Made by a program: the position numbers and the translations under genes. Under the pieces are notes generated by a model that ran no database searches, had not been told where the DNA came from, and saw only the letters and a list, made by a program, of their open reading frames with translations. A stretch of DNA of 55,782 nucleotides from an uncultured Acidobacteriaceae bacterium (GTDB lineage Bacteria > Acidobacteriota > Terriglobia > Terriglobales > Acidobacteriaceae): assembly GCA_903904755.1 (NCBI GenBank), contig CAIVDV010000050.1, positions 1-55,782 on the forward strand, given 5' to 3'. This document shows positions 27,155 through 37,043 of this stretch, piece by piece. Within the stretch, counting starts at the first letter, position 1. Each line of letters opens with the position of its first letter.

Positions 27155-27222
27155 CCGCCAGGTATGCCGTGGGTTTGCCGGCTGGCGGAGAGAGGAGTGG
27201 GCTTACAGCCCACTTTTTCTTT
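27155..27222 (+). promoter_or_regulatory. rimP leader hairpins with terminator-like attenuator
   Basis: CCGCCAG (27155-27161) pairs with CTGGCGG (27182-27188). GTGGGC (27197-27202) pairs with GCCCAC (27208-27213) over a TTACA loop and is followed by TTTTTCTTT (27214-27222). The second is a textbook short intrinsic terminator, but it lies downstream of the promoter at 27106 and upstream of rimP. It could also end the lipoprotein transcript from 27070. Feedback by NusA through such a leader is plausible by analogy with the E. coli nusA operon. Confidence 0.6.
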
Positions 27223-27342
27223 GGACGTAACTTGGGCAGTTGGGCACAGGTGGAAGGTGTTCCGAGGCAGGTTAAGTCTCTCATTATCAACAAAAACGTG
27301 ATTCCTGAGTGGAATTGCCGGAATTGGGCACAATCGCAGAAC

Positions 27343-27942
27343 ATGGCCGTAAAGCTTGACGAAATGCGCGCAGCCGCCGACCGGGTGGCAGGGTCTCTGG
27401 GACTTGAAGTGGTCGAACTCGAATTCACCACGCAGGGCAAGAGCCGTGTTTTGGCCGTTTATCTGGAAAAAGATGGAGCCGGGCGGGCATTGAAGCTGGC
27501 CGAGCTGGCGGATGGAACGCTGGAAGAGGGCGCTGTTCCGGAGCGTTATGCGACGGGCGAGCTGAATCCGGCGCAGCTTTCGTGGTTGACGCATGAGGAT
27601 TGCGCGGAGTTCAGCCGGGATTTTGGCACGCTTCTGGATGTTGAGAATATCGGGCCGGAGTCAGAGTATCTGCTGGAGGTGAGCTCTCCGGGGCTTGACC
27701 GGCAGTTGACGAGCCCTGGGGATTTTGATCGGTTTCAGGGGTTGCTGGTGAAGATTCGCACCTTTGAGCCGATTGCCAACAATCGCAACTGGCAGGGACG
27801 TCTTGTGACCGTAGCTGCGGATGTGCTGACGCTGGATTTGACCGCGACGCGGCAGAATTCGAAGTCACGGAAGGCCGGGGTTTCCACGGTGGAGATAGCC
27901 CGCACGAATATTGAGCTAGCCCGGCTGGTGCCGGAGTTTTAA
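27343..27942 (+). CDS. rimP: Ribosome maturation factor RimP
   Basis: RimP assists 30S assembly. The 199 residues start at ATG 27343 (MAVKLDEMRAAADRVAGSLG), which gives the family N-terminus LEVVELEFTTQGKSRVLAVY. DLEN-type CAEFSRDFGTLLDVENIGPE and YLLEVSSPGLDRQLTSPGDF are the conserved core, and the C-terminal SH3-like part follows. It has a central insertion of about 20 residues (ADGTLEEGAVPERYATGELN) and is longer than the usual 150-180. No clear ribosome site is seen. nusA and infB follow, the usual partners. Confidence 0.93.
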   Translation: MAVKLDEMRAAADRVAGSLGLEVVELEFTTQGKSRVLAVYLEKDGAGRALKLAELADGTLEEGAVPERYATGELNPAQLSWLTHEDCAEFSRDFGTLLDVENIGPESEYLLEVSSPGLDRQLTSPGDFDRFQGLLVKIRTFEPIANNRNWQGRLVTVAADVLTLDLTATRQNSKSRKAGVSTVEIARTNIELARLVPEF

Positions 27943-28071
27943 CCGAAACGGACGCGGCTCCAGGAGGAGTCAGAGTCCCATGTCCGCCCCGGCAGAGAGC
28001 GCGGGGCAACAGAATTCAAAACCAGGCCTCGCCGAAGTTGCGCAGGCCGGAACCAGGAAGTAAGAAACGTT

Positions 28072-29598
28072 ATGGCAAGCGTCCTGTATCAGAGCATTGA
28101 GTTGCTCAGCCGCGAAAAGAACATTGACCCCGAGATTGTTGTCGGCGCCGTGGAAGAGGCGTACGCGCTGGCGACCCGCAAGTACTACAAGTCGCAGGAG
28201 AATATGCGCGGCGAGCTGGACAAGGAGACCGGGGTCATCAAGGTGTACTCCTACAAGACCGTGGTGGCGACCGAGGATGACGTGGAAGACCCGGTGAACC
28301 AGGTGACGATTGAGGATGCGAAGGCTCTCGCGGATGGCGCGGAGCTGGAGCCTGGGACGGAGATCCGGTTCTACCAGGACACGGCACCGCTGGGCCGGAT
28401 TGCGGCGCAGTTGGCCAAGCAGGTGATCTTCCAGAAGGTTCGTGAAGCTGAGCGCGACACGGTATTCAACGAGTACGCGCACCGCGAGAAGGAAGTGCTT
28501 TCAGCGCAGGTGAAGCGGATTGAAGGCCAGGACATCATCATTGACCTGGGCAAGGCCGAGGCGCGGATGCCGAAGCGCGAGCAGTCGCGGCTGGAGTCGT
28601 TCACGGTTGGCGAGCGGATTCGCGTGGTGCTGTTGAAGGTGGACCGGACGGCGAAGGGGCCGCAGGTGATTGTTTCGCGGGCTGCGCCGGAGCTGGTGTC
28701 GAACCTGTTTCAGTCGGAAGTGCCTGAGATTTACGACAACACGGTGGTGATTCGCGCGATTGCGCGTGAGGCCGGTGAGCGCACCAAGATTGCGGTGATG
28801 AGCCGGGACAAGGACGTGGACCCGGTGGGCGCGTGCGTGGGCATGAAGGGCATGCGTGTGCAGTCGATTATCCGCGAGCTTCGCGGGGAGAAGATTGACA
28901 TCATCGAGTACTCGGAAGAGATCACGACCTTTGCCGAGAAGGCGTTGCAGCCTGCGAAGGTGAGCCGGGTTTCGATTTTGGACCTGGCGGACAAGCAACT
29001 GGAAGTGATTGTGGACGACACGCAGCTTTCGCTGGCGATTGGCAAGAAGGGGCAGAATGTTCGCCTTGCTGCCAAGCTGCTGGGCTGGAAGATTGACATC
29101 AAGAGCGAGGAAGAGAAGCGCCAGGAAGTGGAGCAGCAGATGACTGGCTTCTCTGGTGGGCCTTCAACGCCGATTGAGCAGATTTCCGAACTGGGCGACA
29201 GCATTACGGCCAAGCTGGTGGCTGCCGGCATTACGACGGTGGAAGCGCTGGCAGACATGACGCCGGAGCAACTGGAAGAGATTCCGGGGATTGGCGAGAA
29301 GACGCTGGAGCGCATCAGTGTTGCGGTTCGCCACTACTTTGGTCAGTACGAAGAGGGCGAGGCGCGGCCGGCATCGGCTGAGCCTGCGGCGGTTGCGGAA
29401 GTGCCGTCGACGGATGTTTCGGTGAGTGAAGAGACGGTGACGGAAGAGATTGCCGGCGATTCGCCCGCGACGGAACCCGCGATTGAGCCATCGATTGAAG
29501 CGGCTACGGAAGCAGCGGCCGACCGAGAAGTTGAAGCAGCGGCGGAAGAAGTGCCGGTTGCAGAAGAAAAGACGGATGAAGTGCAGGGCGACGCATAA
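28072..29598 (+). CDS. nusA: Transcription termination/antitermination factor NusA
   Basis: NusA binds RNA polymerase and promotes pausing, termination or antitermination. The 508 residues include the N-terminal domain (1 to about 140), the S1 domain (QDIIIDLGKAEARMPKREQS region), and KH domains with VGACVGMKGMRVQSIIRELR and LAIGKKGQNVRLAAKLLGWK. A helix-hairpin-helix unit at about 375-425 (TPEQLEEIPGIGEKTLERIS) follows. The last 80 residues are a low-complexity Ala/Glu/Val tail. AGGAAG lies about 11 nt before the ATG. The genes ylxR and ylxQ that often sit between nusA and infB are missing. Confidence 0.97.
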   Translation: MASVLYQSIELLSREKNIDPEIVVGAVEEAYALATRKYYKSQENMRGELDKETGVIKVYSYKTVVATEDDVEDPVNQVTIEDAKALADGAELEPGTEIRFYQDTAPLGRIAAQLAKQVIFQKVREAERDTVFNEYAHREKEVLSAQVKRIEGQDIIIDLGKAEARMPKREQSRLESFTVGERIRVVLLKVDRTAKGPQVIVSRAAPELVSNLFQSEVPEIYDNTVVIRAIAREAGERTKIAVMSRDKDVDPVGACVGMKGMRVQSIIRELRGEKIDIIEYSEEITTFAEKALQPAKVSRVSILDLADKQLEVIVDDTQLSLAIGKKGQNVRLAAKLLGWKIDIKSEEEKRQEVEQQMTGFSGGPSTPIEQISELGDSITAKLVAAGITTVEALADMTPEQLEEIPGIGEKTLERISVAVRHYFGQYEEGEARPASAEPAAVAEVPSTDVSVSEETVTEEIAGDSPATEPAIEPSIEAATEAAADREVEAAAEEVPVAEEKTDEVQGDA

Positions 29599-29717
29599 TA
29601 TGCGTCACTTTGTGCAGCAATTTTCAAGGGATAATAGCAATTGGCTGTGGATGATTCGCGGTGAGGTTGCTATGACCATGTAACCGAGGCAGTGGGCAAC
29701 ACAACGAAAAGAGGCGG

Positions 29718-32700
29718 ATGAGCAAGGTTCGAATTAACGATCTGGCGCGCGAGCTGGAAGTCAAGAGTAAAGAGATTCTCGAAGCGCTTGAGCATATGAA
29801 TATGGCGAACGGCAAGACCCACTCGAGCTCCATTGAGGAGTATGAGGCGGAGAAAGTTCGTTCGCATTTCCAGCGAGGAACGAAGCCGGCACCATCGGCC
29901 TCGAGCTCCCGTCACGATGCCGGCCCGCAGCCGAAGATTGATCTTTCGCATATCTCCAAGCCTGGGGATGTGCTGAAGGCGATTCTGGCGAAGAAGGCAG
30001 AGACGGAGCGTCTGGCGCAGTATCCCCAGCGCCCGGCTGCGCCGAGTGCGGCTCCCGCCGTTGTGGCTCGTCCGGCAGCACCGGCAGCGCCGACGTTTGT
30101 GGCGCGCCCTGCTGCAGCGCCTGTCCCTGCGCCGCGCGTTGTGACGCCGGCCTCAGTGGCACAGCGGCCTGAGCCTCGCATTATTGTTCCTCAGCAGCGT
30201 CCGCCGGCTGCTGTTGTGCCGGCTGCGGTGGTTCGCCCGGGAGTGCCGGTGATTGCCCGGCCTGCCGGCATCGCGCCGGTGATAGCACGGCCAGGTATGC
30301 CCGCAGTTACGGTTGCGCAGCCGGTGAAGACTGTGGTGGTGAAGCCGCCGGTGACTGCGGCCCCCGCAGCACCAGCCGTCCCGACCGCCCCGGCGGTTGA
30401 GGCAGCGCCTGCCGTTGTGGTGGCTGCGCCGAAGCCGGTTGAGGTTGAGACGCCCGTTGTTGCGGCTGTGGTGGTGCCGGAGGTTCCGGCTGCTCCTGCC
30501 GCGGCACCAGTTGCCGCGCCTGAGGCAGCGCCGGTTGTTGCTGCTGCGGTTGTGGAAGCTCCTGTGGCCAAGGCTGAGCCTGTTGTTATTGAAGTGCCTG
30601 CTGCACCGGAAGCTGCAGTGGTGGTTGCCGAGCCGGTGGTTTCGGCTCCTGCAGCGCCGGAAGTTCCTGCAGCGCCGGCTGTGCCTGTGCGCAAGGTTGT
30701 GATGCCGCAGACCGGGCCGCGTCCTGTGTACAAGGCGCCACCGCCGCCACCGCCGTCGGCGATTCCTGCCGCGGGACAGGGTGGGCAGGGAGGCCCTGGA
30801 GGTCCGGGAATCCAGCGTGGCAAGCCAATTTTCGATCGCCGTCCGCAGGGTGGGCCTGGATTCAATCAAGGATTCAATCAGGGGCCTGGCGGATTTGCGC
30901 CGCGTCCGCAGGGTGGATTTGCCCCGCAGGGCGGAGCGCCGGGTCAGTTCCCGGGTGGTCCTCGTCCCAAGCATCCGACACGTCCAGGGTTTACGCCCGG
31001 CGGAGGCCCTGGTGGCCCGGGCGGACGTCCGGGATTTGGGGCACCGCGCCCTGGTGGGTTTGGCGCGCCTCGTCCGGGTGGCTTTGGAGCCGCACCGGGT
31101 GGAGCGCCGCCGCCTGAGGCAGGCCGTCCCATGCGCAATGCGCCTGCGAAGGGCCGTGGACGCCAGCAGCAGTATCCGAAGACGAAGGAAGGCCCGATGA
31201 AGGGCTTTGTACCGCCGCCGCGTTTTGGTGGTGCGTACCTGGGCAACGAGCCGCCACCGGTGAATCGCGAGATTACGGTGACGGAAGGGATCAGCGTGAA
31301 GGACCTGGCCGAGAAGCTGGAGATTCGCGCGAAGGACCTGATTGGCGTGCTGCTGATGCGCGGTGTGTTTGTGACCGTGAACCAGTCGCTGGATGCCGAG
31401 ATGGTGAAGGATGTGGCCTCGCGGTTTGGCGCGGCGGCTACTGTGATCAGCTACGAAGATGAAATCGCGAACCAGGCAATCGAAGAGATTCTGGAGAGCG
31501 ACAACATTGACGAGTTGGAGATTCCGCGTTCGCCTGTGGTCACGGTGATGGGTCACGTTGACCATGGCAAGACGAGCCTGCTCGATGCCATTCGTGAGAC
31601 GGATGTGGTGAGCGGGGAAGCCGGCGGCATCACGCAGCACATTGGTGCGTACAAGGTGCGGTTCAGCAAGGAAGGTTCGCCGGCTTCGGGCCGCGAGATT
31701 GTCTTCCTGGATACTCCGGGTCACGAAGCGTTTACGCGTATGCGTGCCCGTGGTGCCAAGGTAACTGATCTTGTGGTGATTGTGGTGGCGGCTGATGATG
31801 GGCCGATGCCGCAGACGCTGGAAGCGATTGACCATGCCAAGGCTGCAGGCGTGCCGATGATTGTGGCCGTGAACAAGATTGACAAGCCGGATGCGAATCC
31901 GGACAAGGTGATGAAGCAGCTCGCTGACCGCGGCCTGGTTCCCGAAGAGTGGGGCGGCGATGTTGTGTACGTTCCTGTTTCGGCGAAGAAGCGGATTGGT
32001 TTGGACGCGCTGCTGGAGATGATTTGCCTGGTGTCGGACGTTGCCGCGCTGAAGTGCACCCCTGGCCGCAAGGCTGTGGGTACTGTGCTGGAAGCCAAGC
32101 TGGACCGCGGACGCGGTACGGTGGCGACGGTGCTGGTGCAGAACGGTACGCTGCGCGTGAATGAGAGCTTTATCGTCGGCAACACGTTTGGCAAGGTTCG
32201 CGCGATGTTTGATGACCGCGGCCGGGCCATTGAGGAAGCCGGCCCGTCGACCCCTGTGGAAGTGCTGGGACTGGAAGGGATGCCGGATTCCGGCGACACC
32301 TTCCTGGTTGTGGCCGACCGCGACAAGGCGAAGGGCATTGCGCAGTACCGCAAGATGAAGGAGCGCGAGGCGCAGCTTGCCAAGAGCAGCCGCGTGTCGC
32401 TGGAAGGGCTTGCGGAGCAGATTCGTCAGGCGGGCGTCAAGGATTTGGCGATCATCATCAAGGGCGACGTTACGGGTTCGGTGGAGGTCATTGCCGACTC
32501 GCTTATCCGGATGTCTACCGAGAAGGTGCGGATCAAGGTTATTCACTCTGGTGTGGGCGCGATTACCGAAAGCGACATTCTGCTTGCTTCGGCCTCGAAC
32601 GCGATCATCATCGGCTTCAACGTACGTCCCGAGCGGAAGGCTGCCGAACTTGCCCAGCAGGAGAATGTGGAAATCAGACTGCACTCGATTATTTACGAGT

Positions 32701-33083
32701 TGCAGGACGAGATTCGCAAGGCAATGCTTGGCTTGCTCGACCCGACCTTCAAGGAGAACTACCTTGGCCGTGGCGAAATTCTCAACGTCATTCGCATTCC
32801 AAAGGTCGGCACAGTTGCCGGATCGAGGGTGCTGGACGGTGTGCTTCGCCGCGATGCGGAAGTCCGCATCAGCCGTGGTGGGGAGCAGATCTGGAAGGGC
32901 AAGATTGGCTCTCTGCGGCGGTTCAAGGACGATGTGAAGGAAGTGACGAACGGCATGGAGTGCGGCATCGGGTTTGGCAGCTTCCACGACCTGAAGGAAG
33001 GCGACATTATTGACGCCTTCACGACGGAGCGGATGGCGAGCGACCTGGGCGCGCTGACGACGCCGGCGGTTGTCCGGGAGTAG
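29718..33083 (+). CDS. infB: Translation initiation factor IF-2
   Basis: IF-2 is the GTPase that places initiator tRNA on the 30S subunit and drives subunit joining. The 1121 residues have an N-terminal IF2_N unit ([20 protein letters not shown]), a low-complexity linker from about 105 to 510 (Ala/Pro/Val, then Gly/Pro/Arg), and a second IF2_N ([20 protein letters not shown]). The G domain follows with [20 protein letters not shown] near residue 609, [16 protein letters not shown] and [10 protein letters not shown], then domains II-IV. It is about 230 residues longer than E. coli IF-2, all in the linker. AGAGG precedes the ATG. Confidence 0.97.
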   Translation: MSKVRINDLARELEVKSKEILEALEHMNMANGKTHSSSIEEYEAEKVRSHFQRGTKPAPSASSSRHDAGPQPKIDLSHISKPGDVLKAILAKKAETERLAQYPQRPAAPSAAPAVVARPAAPAAPTFVARPAAAPVPAPRVVTPASVAQRPEPRIIVPQQRPPAAVVPAAVVRPGVPVIARPAGIAPVIARPGMPAVTVAQPVKTVVVKPPVTAAPAAPAVPTAPAVEAAPAVVVAAPKPVEVETPVVAAVVVPEVPAAPAAAPVAAPEAAPVVAAAVVEAPVAKAEPVVIEVPAAPEAAVVVAEPVVSAPAAPEVPAAPAVPVRKVVMPQTGPRPVYKAPPPPPPSAIPAAGQGGQGGPGGPGIQRGKPIFDRRPQGGPGFNQGFNQGPGGFAPRPQGGFAPQGGAPGQFPGGPRPKHPTRPGFTPGGGPGGPGGRPGFGAPRPGGFGAPRPGGFGAAPGGAPPPEAGRPMRNAPAKGRGRQQQYPKTKEGPMKGFVPPPRFGGAYLGNEPPPVNREITVTEGISVKDLAEKLEIRAKDLIGVLLMRGVFVTVNQSLDAEMVKDVASRFGAAATVISYEDEIANQAIEEILESDNIDELEIPRSPVVTVMGHVDHGKTSLLDAIRETDVVSGEAGGITQHIGAYKVRFSKEGSPASGREIVFLDTPGHEAFTRMRARGAKVTDLVVIVVAADDGPMPQTLEAIDHAKAAGVPMIVAVNKIDKPDANPDKVMKQLADRGLVPEEWGGDVVYVPVSAKKRIGLDALLEMICLVSDVAALKCTPGRKAVGTVLEAKLDRGRGTVATVLVQNGTLRVNESFIVGNTFGKVRAMFDDRGRAIEEAGPSTPVEVLGLEGMPDSGDTFLVVADRDKAKGIAQYRKMKEREAQLAKSSRVSLEGLAEQIRQAGVKDLAIIIKGDVTGSVEVIADSLIRMSTEKVRIKVIHSGVGAITESDILLASASNAIIIGFNVRPERKAAELAQQENVEIRLHSIIYELQDEIRKAMLGLLDPTFKENYLGRGEILNVIRIPKVGTVAGSRVLDGVLRRDAEVRISRGGEQIWKGKIGSLRRFKDDVKEVTNGMECGIGFGSFHDLKEGDIIDAFTTERMASDLGALTTPAVVRE

Positions 33084-33107
33084 GCTGGACGATTGTGAAT
33101 GAACCGG

Positions 33108-33142
33108 GACGGCCCGCTGCGATGCAGCGGGCCGTCTTGCGT
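33108..33142 (+). terminator. Terminator of the rimP-nusA-infB operon
   Basis: GACGGCCCGCTGC (33108-33120) and GCAGCGGGCCGTC (33124-33136) form a perfect 13-bp stem with a 3-nt loop, 24 nt after the infB stop. The tail TTGCGTT is only partly T-rich. Bases 33143-33381 hold no gene I can support; TTGACG at 33254 with a weak CAGTAT box could start the next transcript. Confidence 0.75.
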
Positions 33143-33381
33143 TGGGGGGGCATGAAGGTTCGCTGCAGAACTGCTGTTGCAGATGTAACCGGAATTGCGA
33201 GTATGCCTGGGGTTCCTTGCTATCTGACGCGTAATGTCAGGAGCGTGTTCACCGCAGTTGACGCGAGGTCTCCGGAGTTTCAGTATCCATGACAACTGTG
33301 ACCGGGCTCACAGACAGATGCCGGTTTTGGGCACACTGTTCTATCGACCCATCACTCGGAGAACTTGGTTAGAGGTGTTAC

Positions 33382-35694
33382 ATGACCGGAGTAAAGTTAT
33401 ACCCAATTCTTGGGATTTCTGTTATTACTGCTGTTGTTGGGGTTGGACTCCTGCTTATGAGCAACGGAGGAGCAACTTCCAGTCCGGATAAGTCCATAGC
33501 CGGGTTTATTGATGCGGAATCTCGTGTCGATCTGGCGACCATGGAAAAGTCCTCCAGCAAGGCGCTCTTTCAAAACTTTGTCGGCAAGTTCGGCGAGGCT
33601 AAGTATCGGGAAGTACGCGGTATCTATCAGGAAGCCTATGACTTGGCTGATCCGAAGTGGGAGCAGTATCGCGAGAGAGCGAGGGTTGCTGCGGAGAAGG
33701 AGCACCAGAGCCTTGCTGAGGAGATCAGCAAGAAGGGCCATGATGCCCTAGGGGCGCTACCAGCCGAGCAAAAGATGCAGTTGATTGATGACCGGGCGAA
33801 GTTCAGCGACTTCGTTTTTGACGAGGGGCTGAAGGCGCTAACCGCCGATGAGCGGTCGAAGATTGCTGATCCCCGGGCCTTCCGCGAGAACAGGGACATC
33901 CAGGCGTTCACGGATCACGAAGGATTCGCACTGCTGCCGGAAGAGGACCGGAGCGCGCTGAAATCACCGGCAGCGTTGTCAGCATCGCTGACGCCGGAGC
34001 GGGTGGCGTTTCTGGAGAGCATTGGACTGCCGCAACTGACGGCGAAACAACGCGAGACCATCGCCGGGATTTCGTCTTCCGAGTTGAATAATCCGCAGGA
34101 TTTTATGGTGCGGAATGGCCGTGAGTCGGCGCAAGCATTCCTGAAGGATTCCGGGCTTGACCCGAAGGTGACGATTAAGGAGTGTAACTATTTATCGGAA
34201 GATGAATTTGGCAGTCTTTTCAAGGGAAACACGGCGAGGTGCCTGATTGGTATTCGCATCCGGGGTACCGAGCATCACGTGGTTGCAGTCGTTGAAAAGC
34301 AGTCTGGTTCGTGGAAGATCAGTTCGCTTTTTCCGATGCTGAACGGATTCCCTGACGCATATCCGCCACGGCCCGTGGGTAGGCTAGCGGTAGAGGAGCC
34401 AGTGGCAGCGGAACCGGCGCAGGTTCAGGAGGCGGCGGAGCCAGCACCCGCAGAGGTATCCGTGCAGCGGCCGAGGATTCCTCATGCACAGTGGGTGGAG
34501 GTGCCTGATCCGGGTACAGCGGCGATTGCGCGAGATGCCATTCTTGTGGGACTTGCCCATCTCTTCCCAGTGCCGATGACATGGTTGACGACTGGACTAT
34601 TCGTTCTCCTGGCAATCATTCTCTTCTGCTTGGTGATGACCATCAATTTCCGCCGTTTGAAGCAGGAGACGTTCCTGCCGGAGTGGCTTGAGGGCGAGAT
34701 TCAACTGGAAGAGATTCAGGTCTCGCATTGGTGGTCGAGTGTGTGGCTGCGGCTGACGAACAAGCGAATCATTCAGGTTCGGCTGAGTTGGTTCTTCTCG
34801 CGCCGGACGGTTTTTGGCATCGCGCTGGATGATATTCACTCCGTCACCTGGCGCCGCTATTCGAACTGGCTGCTGATTCTGATAGGGATTTGGCTCTTTG
34901 GCCGCACGAACCCGATTGCCTTGATTCTGTTGATGTGGGGTTTGGAGAGCAGGATACTGTCTATCAAGTTCAGCACTCCGCTGGCGCAGATGCCGTTCCC
35001 GCGGGCACGTGCTTCGGTTACGTCTTTCCGGCGGCAGCAGTTTAATGAGCTGGCAACCTTCTACAAGAAGGCACAACTGTACCTTGCGCAGGTGCGCACC
35101 CAGAAGCAACTGCCGGTGCAGAGCAATGTCACCTTCATTCCCGAAGAAGACAAGGACTTCAGTTGGAGCATGCCGGTGTGGATTTTCGTGGCGGTCTGGC
35201 TGCTTGTCACACTTGGGCAGCGGACGTTTGGAGACCACGTGACCCTGGAAGGAATCTGGGGAGGCCTGCTGCTAGGCCTTCCTGTTGCGGCGGCGATGTA
35301 CAGCCTGCGAAGCGGGATATGGACAGGAATTCTAGGTACTGCGGCGCTGGTAGCGGTGAAGTTTCCGGGCTCTGTGGGATTGCTCCTGCTCGCTAAAGAT
35401 GGCGATGGAGGTTCTCCGAACCTCTTCGAGTACATCCTGCTGATATCGGGGGCGGTGTTAATTGCCGGCGCAGCGTATGGGCTGTCTCGCCTGCATCCGC
35501 TGGCTGGATTTGTTGCGCCGATTTTGTGGCTGATTCCGATTGCAGTGATGCAGCGGTCACTGCCAGGGGACACACACATCTATGCGACTTGCATTCTCGC
35601 AATCGCGTCGGCTGCGGCGTTCTTTCTGCTTGCAGAGGCTGCTGGCGGAAACTGGGCCCGGCTGACCGCGGCTGAGGAATCCGAGACTGAGTAA
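33382..35694 (+). CDS. Multispanning membrane protein with PH-like domain, function unknown
   Basis: I do not recognise the full-length family. The 770 residues begin with a membrane anchor (VKLYPILGISVITAVVGVGL). A charged, helix-rich extracytoplasmic-type region follows to about 330, with a single Cys pair (KECNYLS and NTARCLIGI). An Ala/Glu/Pro linker (about 335-375) and a second membrane segment near 401-422 come next. Residues about 440-530 (WLRLTNKRIIQVRLSW, FGIALDDIHSVTWRR) resemble a bacterial PH domain interrupted by hydrophobic stretches. About six more membrane segments fill 597-755. AGAGGTG precedes the ATG. It is followed 9 nt later by a secreted protein, so they are probably one operon. 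Confidence 0.7.
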   Translation: MTGVKLYPILGISVITAVVGVGLLLMSNGGATSSPDKSIAGFIDAESRVDLATMEKSSSKALFQNFVGKFGEAKYREVRGIYQEAYDLADPKWEQYRERARVAAEKEHQSLAEEISKKGHDALGALPAEQKMQLIDDRAKFSDFVFDEGLKALTADERSKIADPRAFRENRDIQAFTDHEGFALLPEEDRSALKSPAALSASLTPERVAFLESIGLPQLTAKQRETIAGISSSELNNPQDFMVRNGRESAQAFLKDSGLDPKVTIKECNYLSEDEFGSLFKGNTARCLIGIRIRGTEHHVVAVVEKQSGSWKISSLFPMLNGFPDAYPPRPVGRLAVEEPVAAEPAQVQEAAEPAPAEVSVQRPRIPHAQWVEVPDPGTAAIARDAILVGLAHLFPVPMTWLTTGLFVLLAIILFCLVMTINFRRLKQETFLPEWLEGEIQLEEIQVSHWWSSVWLRLTNKRIIQVRLSWFFSRRTVFGIALDDIHSVTWRRYSNWLLILIGIWLFGRTNPIALILLMWGLESRILSIKFSTPLAQMPFPRARASVTSFRRQQFNELATFYKKAQLYLAQVRTQKQLPVQSNVTFIPEEDKDFSWSMPVWIFVAVWLLVTLGQRTFGDHVTLEGIWGGLLLGLPVAAAMYSLRSGIWTGILGTAALVAVKFPGSVGLLLLAKDGDGGSPNLFEYILLISGAVLIAGAAYGLSRLHPLAGFVAPILWLIPIAVMQRSLPGDTHIYATCILAIASAAAFFLLAEAAGGNWARLTAAEESETE

Positions 35695-35703
35695 GGGGAT
35701 GCT

Positions 35704-37023
35704 ATGAATCGGATGCTGAAGCTGTTGTTGTGCCTGTTTGTGGCCGCTGCATCTGCGGCGGCCTACGGGGCAAAGAAGAATCCCGACGTAGAGCGGGAGG
35801 TGAAGTCAGCGTTGATGAAGAAAGCCTTCACGACGAAGATCGTGGTTGGCAGTTATGTCGCGTGTCCGAACTCGGTGCGGAACGATGCCATCAAGGCGGT
35901 GGACACGGAGCTTTACGCGGATGGATCCGTGCGATATTTTGCGCGGGCAAACTGCTTCTATCCAGTTCCCCAGGGCGTGATTGATCTGGGGGTTCTTTTT
36001 GACGCGAACCGCTACTACGTGAATGGACCCCTCGCCTGGCAGATTCAACCGGGAACAACCGTTCTGGTTCAGGGTGTGGACTTCAGGGAGGATCGGGTTG
36101 AGCTTATCCTGAACCCAAATAACAACGTGTTCGCGGGTGCTGGAAAGATTAAATACATGCTGGGAGCGAACTACCGGTCGATGTCAGCCGATGAGATTTT
36201 GGAGGCGATTGCTCGGGGGATTGTGATTCCGGCCTATGAAAATCTGGTTGATTTGAAGTTGGCTTTCGAAGTGCTTAAGTCAAGACTTGCAGATGCGGAA
36301 GCAAAGTATAAATCCGGGGACGGGACGACGTACGCAAGGCTTCTGAACGCGATAACAGTAAAAGAGACACTGGTGCAACTGCAGAAGAACCGCGCTGATT
36401 TCACGGCGGCGGGAAAGATCGATCCACAGGCCGGAGTTTACGGGGAGAAGTTGAAAGCCATTGTGCCTGAGATTGAGAAGCTCACACAGCAACATCATAA
36501 GGAGGATGTGGCAGCGATTGAAAGCCAACTTATGGTGCAGCTTCCCAGGTTAACGGAGATTCAAGCGCAGGTGCGGAAGAAGGCTCCTACGACGCAGGAA
36601 GAGTGGAAGCAGCGGTCAGTCAATCTGACCACGTATTGGGGGCTACTGGACGACCGTCAGAAGCTGATGGATCGTTTGCAAAGTGAGAACGAAGCGGTTT
36701 CGCCAGATGACACGCGTGTGATGAGCGAGGGCAGAGCCGAGGTATTGGCGCTGCAAAAATCTCTTGAGGACGGACGCCAACAGATCGCACTGACCGATTT
36801 GACGACGCAGTACGGACAACTGACAAAGAAGCGTGCCAAAGCACTGGATGGGTACGTGAATGCATTTGCAACGCCCAAGGAGAGGCCCGCGTTGCAAGAG
36901 GTAGTCAGCGTTCTGGGGCAGATGGTGGCGAATCGCGAGCAGGCAGCAAGTCTGGGCGACCCGGCAGCTGCGGCACAGCTGACGAAATGCCGTGCGGAGT
37001 TGGATAAGTACAAGAAGAAGTGA
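35704..37023 (+). CDS. Secreted coiled-coil protein, function unknown
   Basis: The 439 residues start with a signal peptide (MLKLLLCLFVAAASAAAYGA). An N-terminal globular part to about 150 has VVGSYVACPNSVRNDAIKAV and later ARANCFYPVP, two Cys that could form a disulfide. From about 170 to the end it is charged and helix-rich, with heptad-like stretches (VLKSRLADAEAKYKSG, LQKSLEDGRQQIAL), and it ends in a Lys tail. It begins 9 nt after the PH-like membrane protein, with AAGGGGA as ribosome site. This suggests a shared envelope role. No enzyme motif is seen. Confidence 0.7.
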   Translation: MNRMLKLLLCLFVAAASAAAYGAKKNPDVEREVKSALMKKAFTTKIVVGSYVACPNSVRNDAIKAVDTELYADGSVRYFARANCFYPVPQGVIDLGVLFDANRYYVNGPLAWQIQPGTTVLVQGVDFREDRVELILNPNNNVFAGAGKIKYMLGANYRSMSADEILEAIARGIVIPAYENLVDLKLAFEVLKSRLADAEAKYKSGDGTTYARLLNAITVKETLVQLQKNRADFTAAGKIDPQAGVYGEKLKAIVPEIEKLTQQHHKEDVAAIESQLMVQLPRLTEIQAQVRKKAPTTQEEWKQRSVNLTTYWGLLDDRQKLMDRLQSENEAVSPDDTRVMSEGRAEVLALQKSLEDGRQQIALTDLTTQYGQLTKKRAKALDGYVNAFATPKERPALQEVVSVLGQMVANREQAASLGDPAAAAQLTKCRAELDKYKKK

Positions 37024-37043
37024 GGGATAAGGAGCCCTGAACG

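Noticed and set aside
30153-32987. Open minus-strand frame of 944 codons opposite infB
   Set aside because: Arg/His-rich, no family similarity, lies fully inside the secure infB gene.
33143-33381. Small open frames between infB and the PH-like gene
   Set aside because: They lack ribosome sites and family similarity; the stretch is treated as an untranslated spacer.
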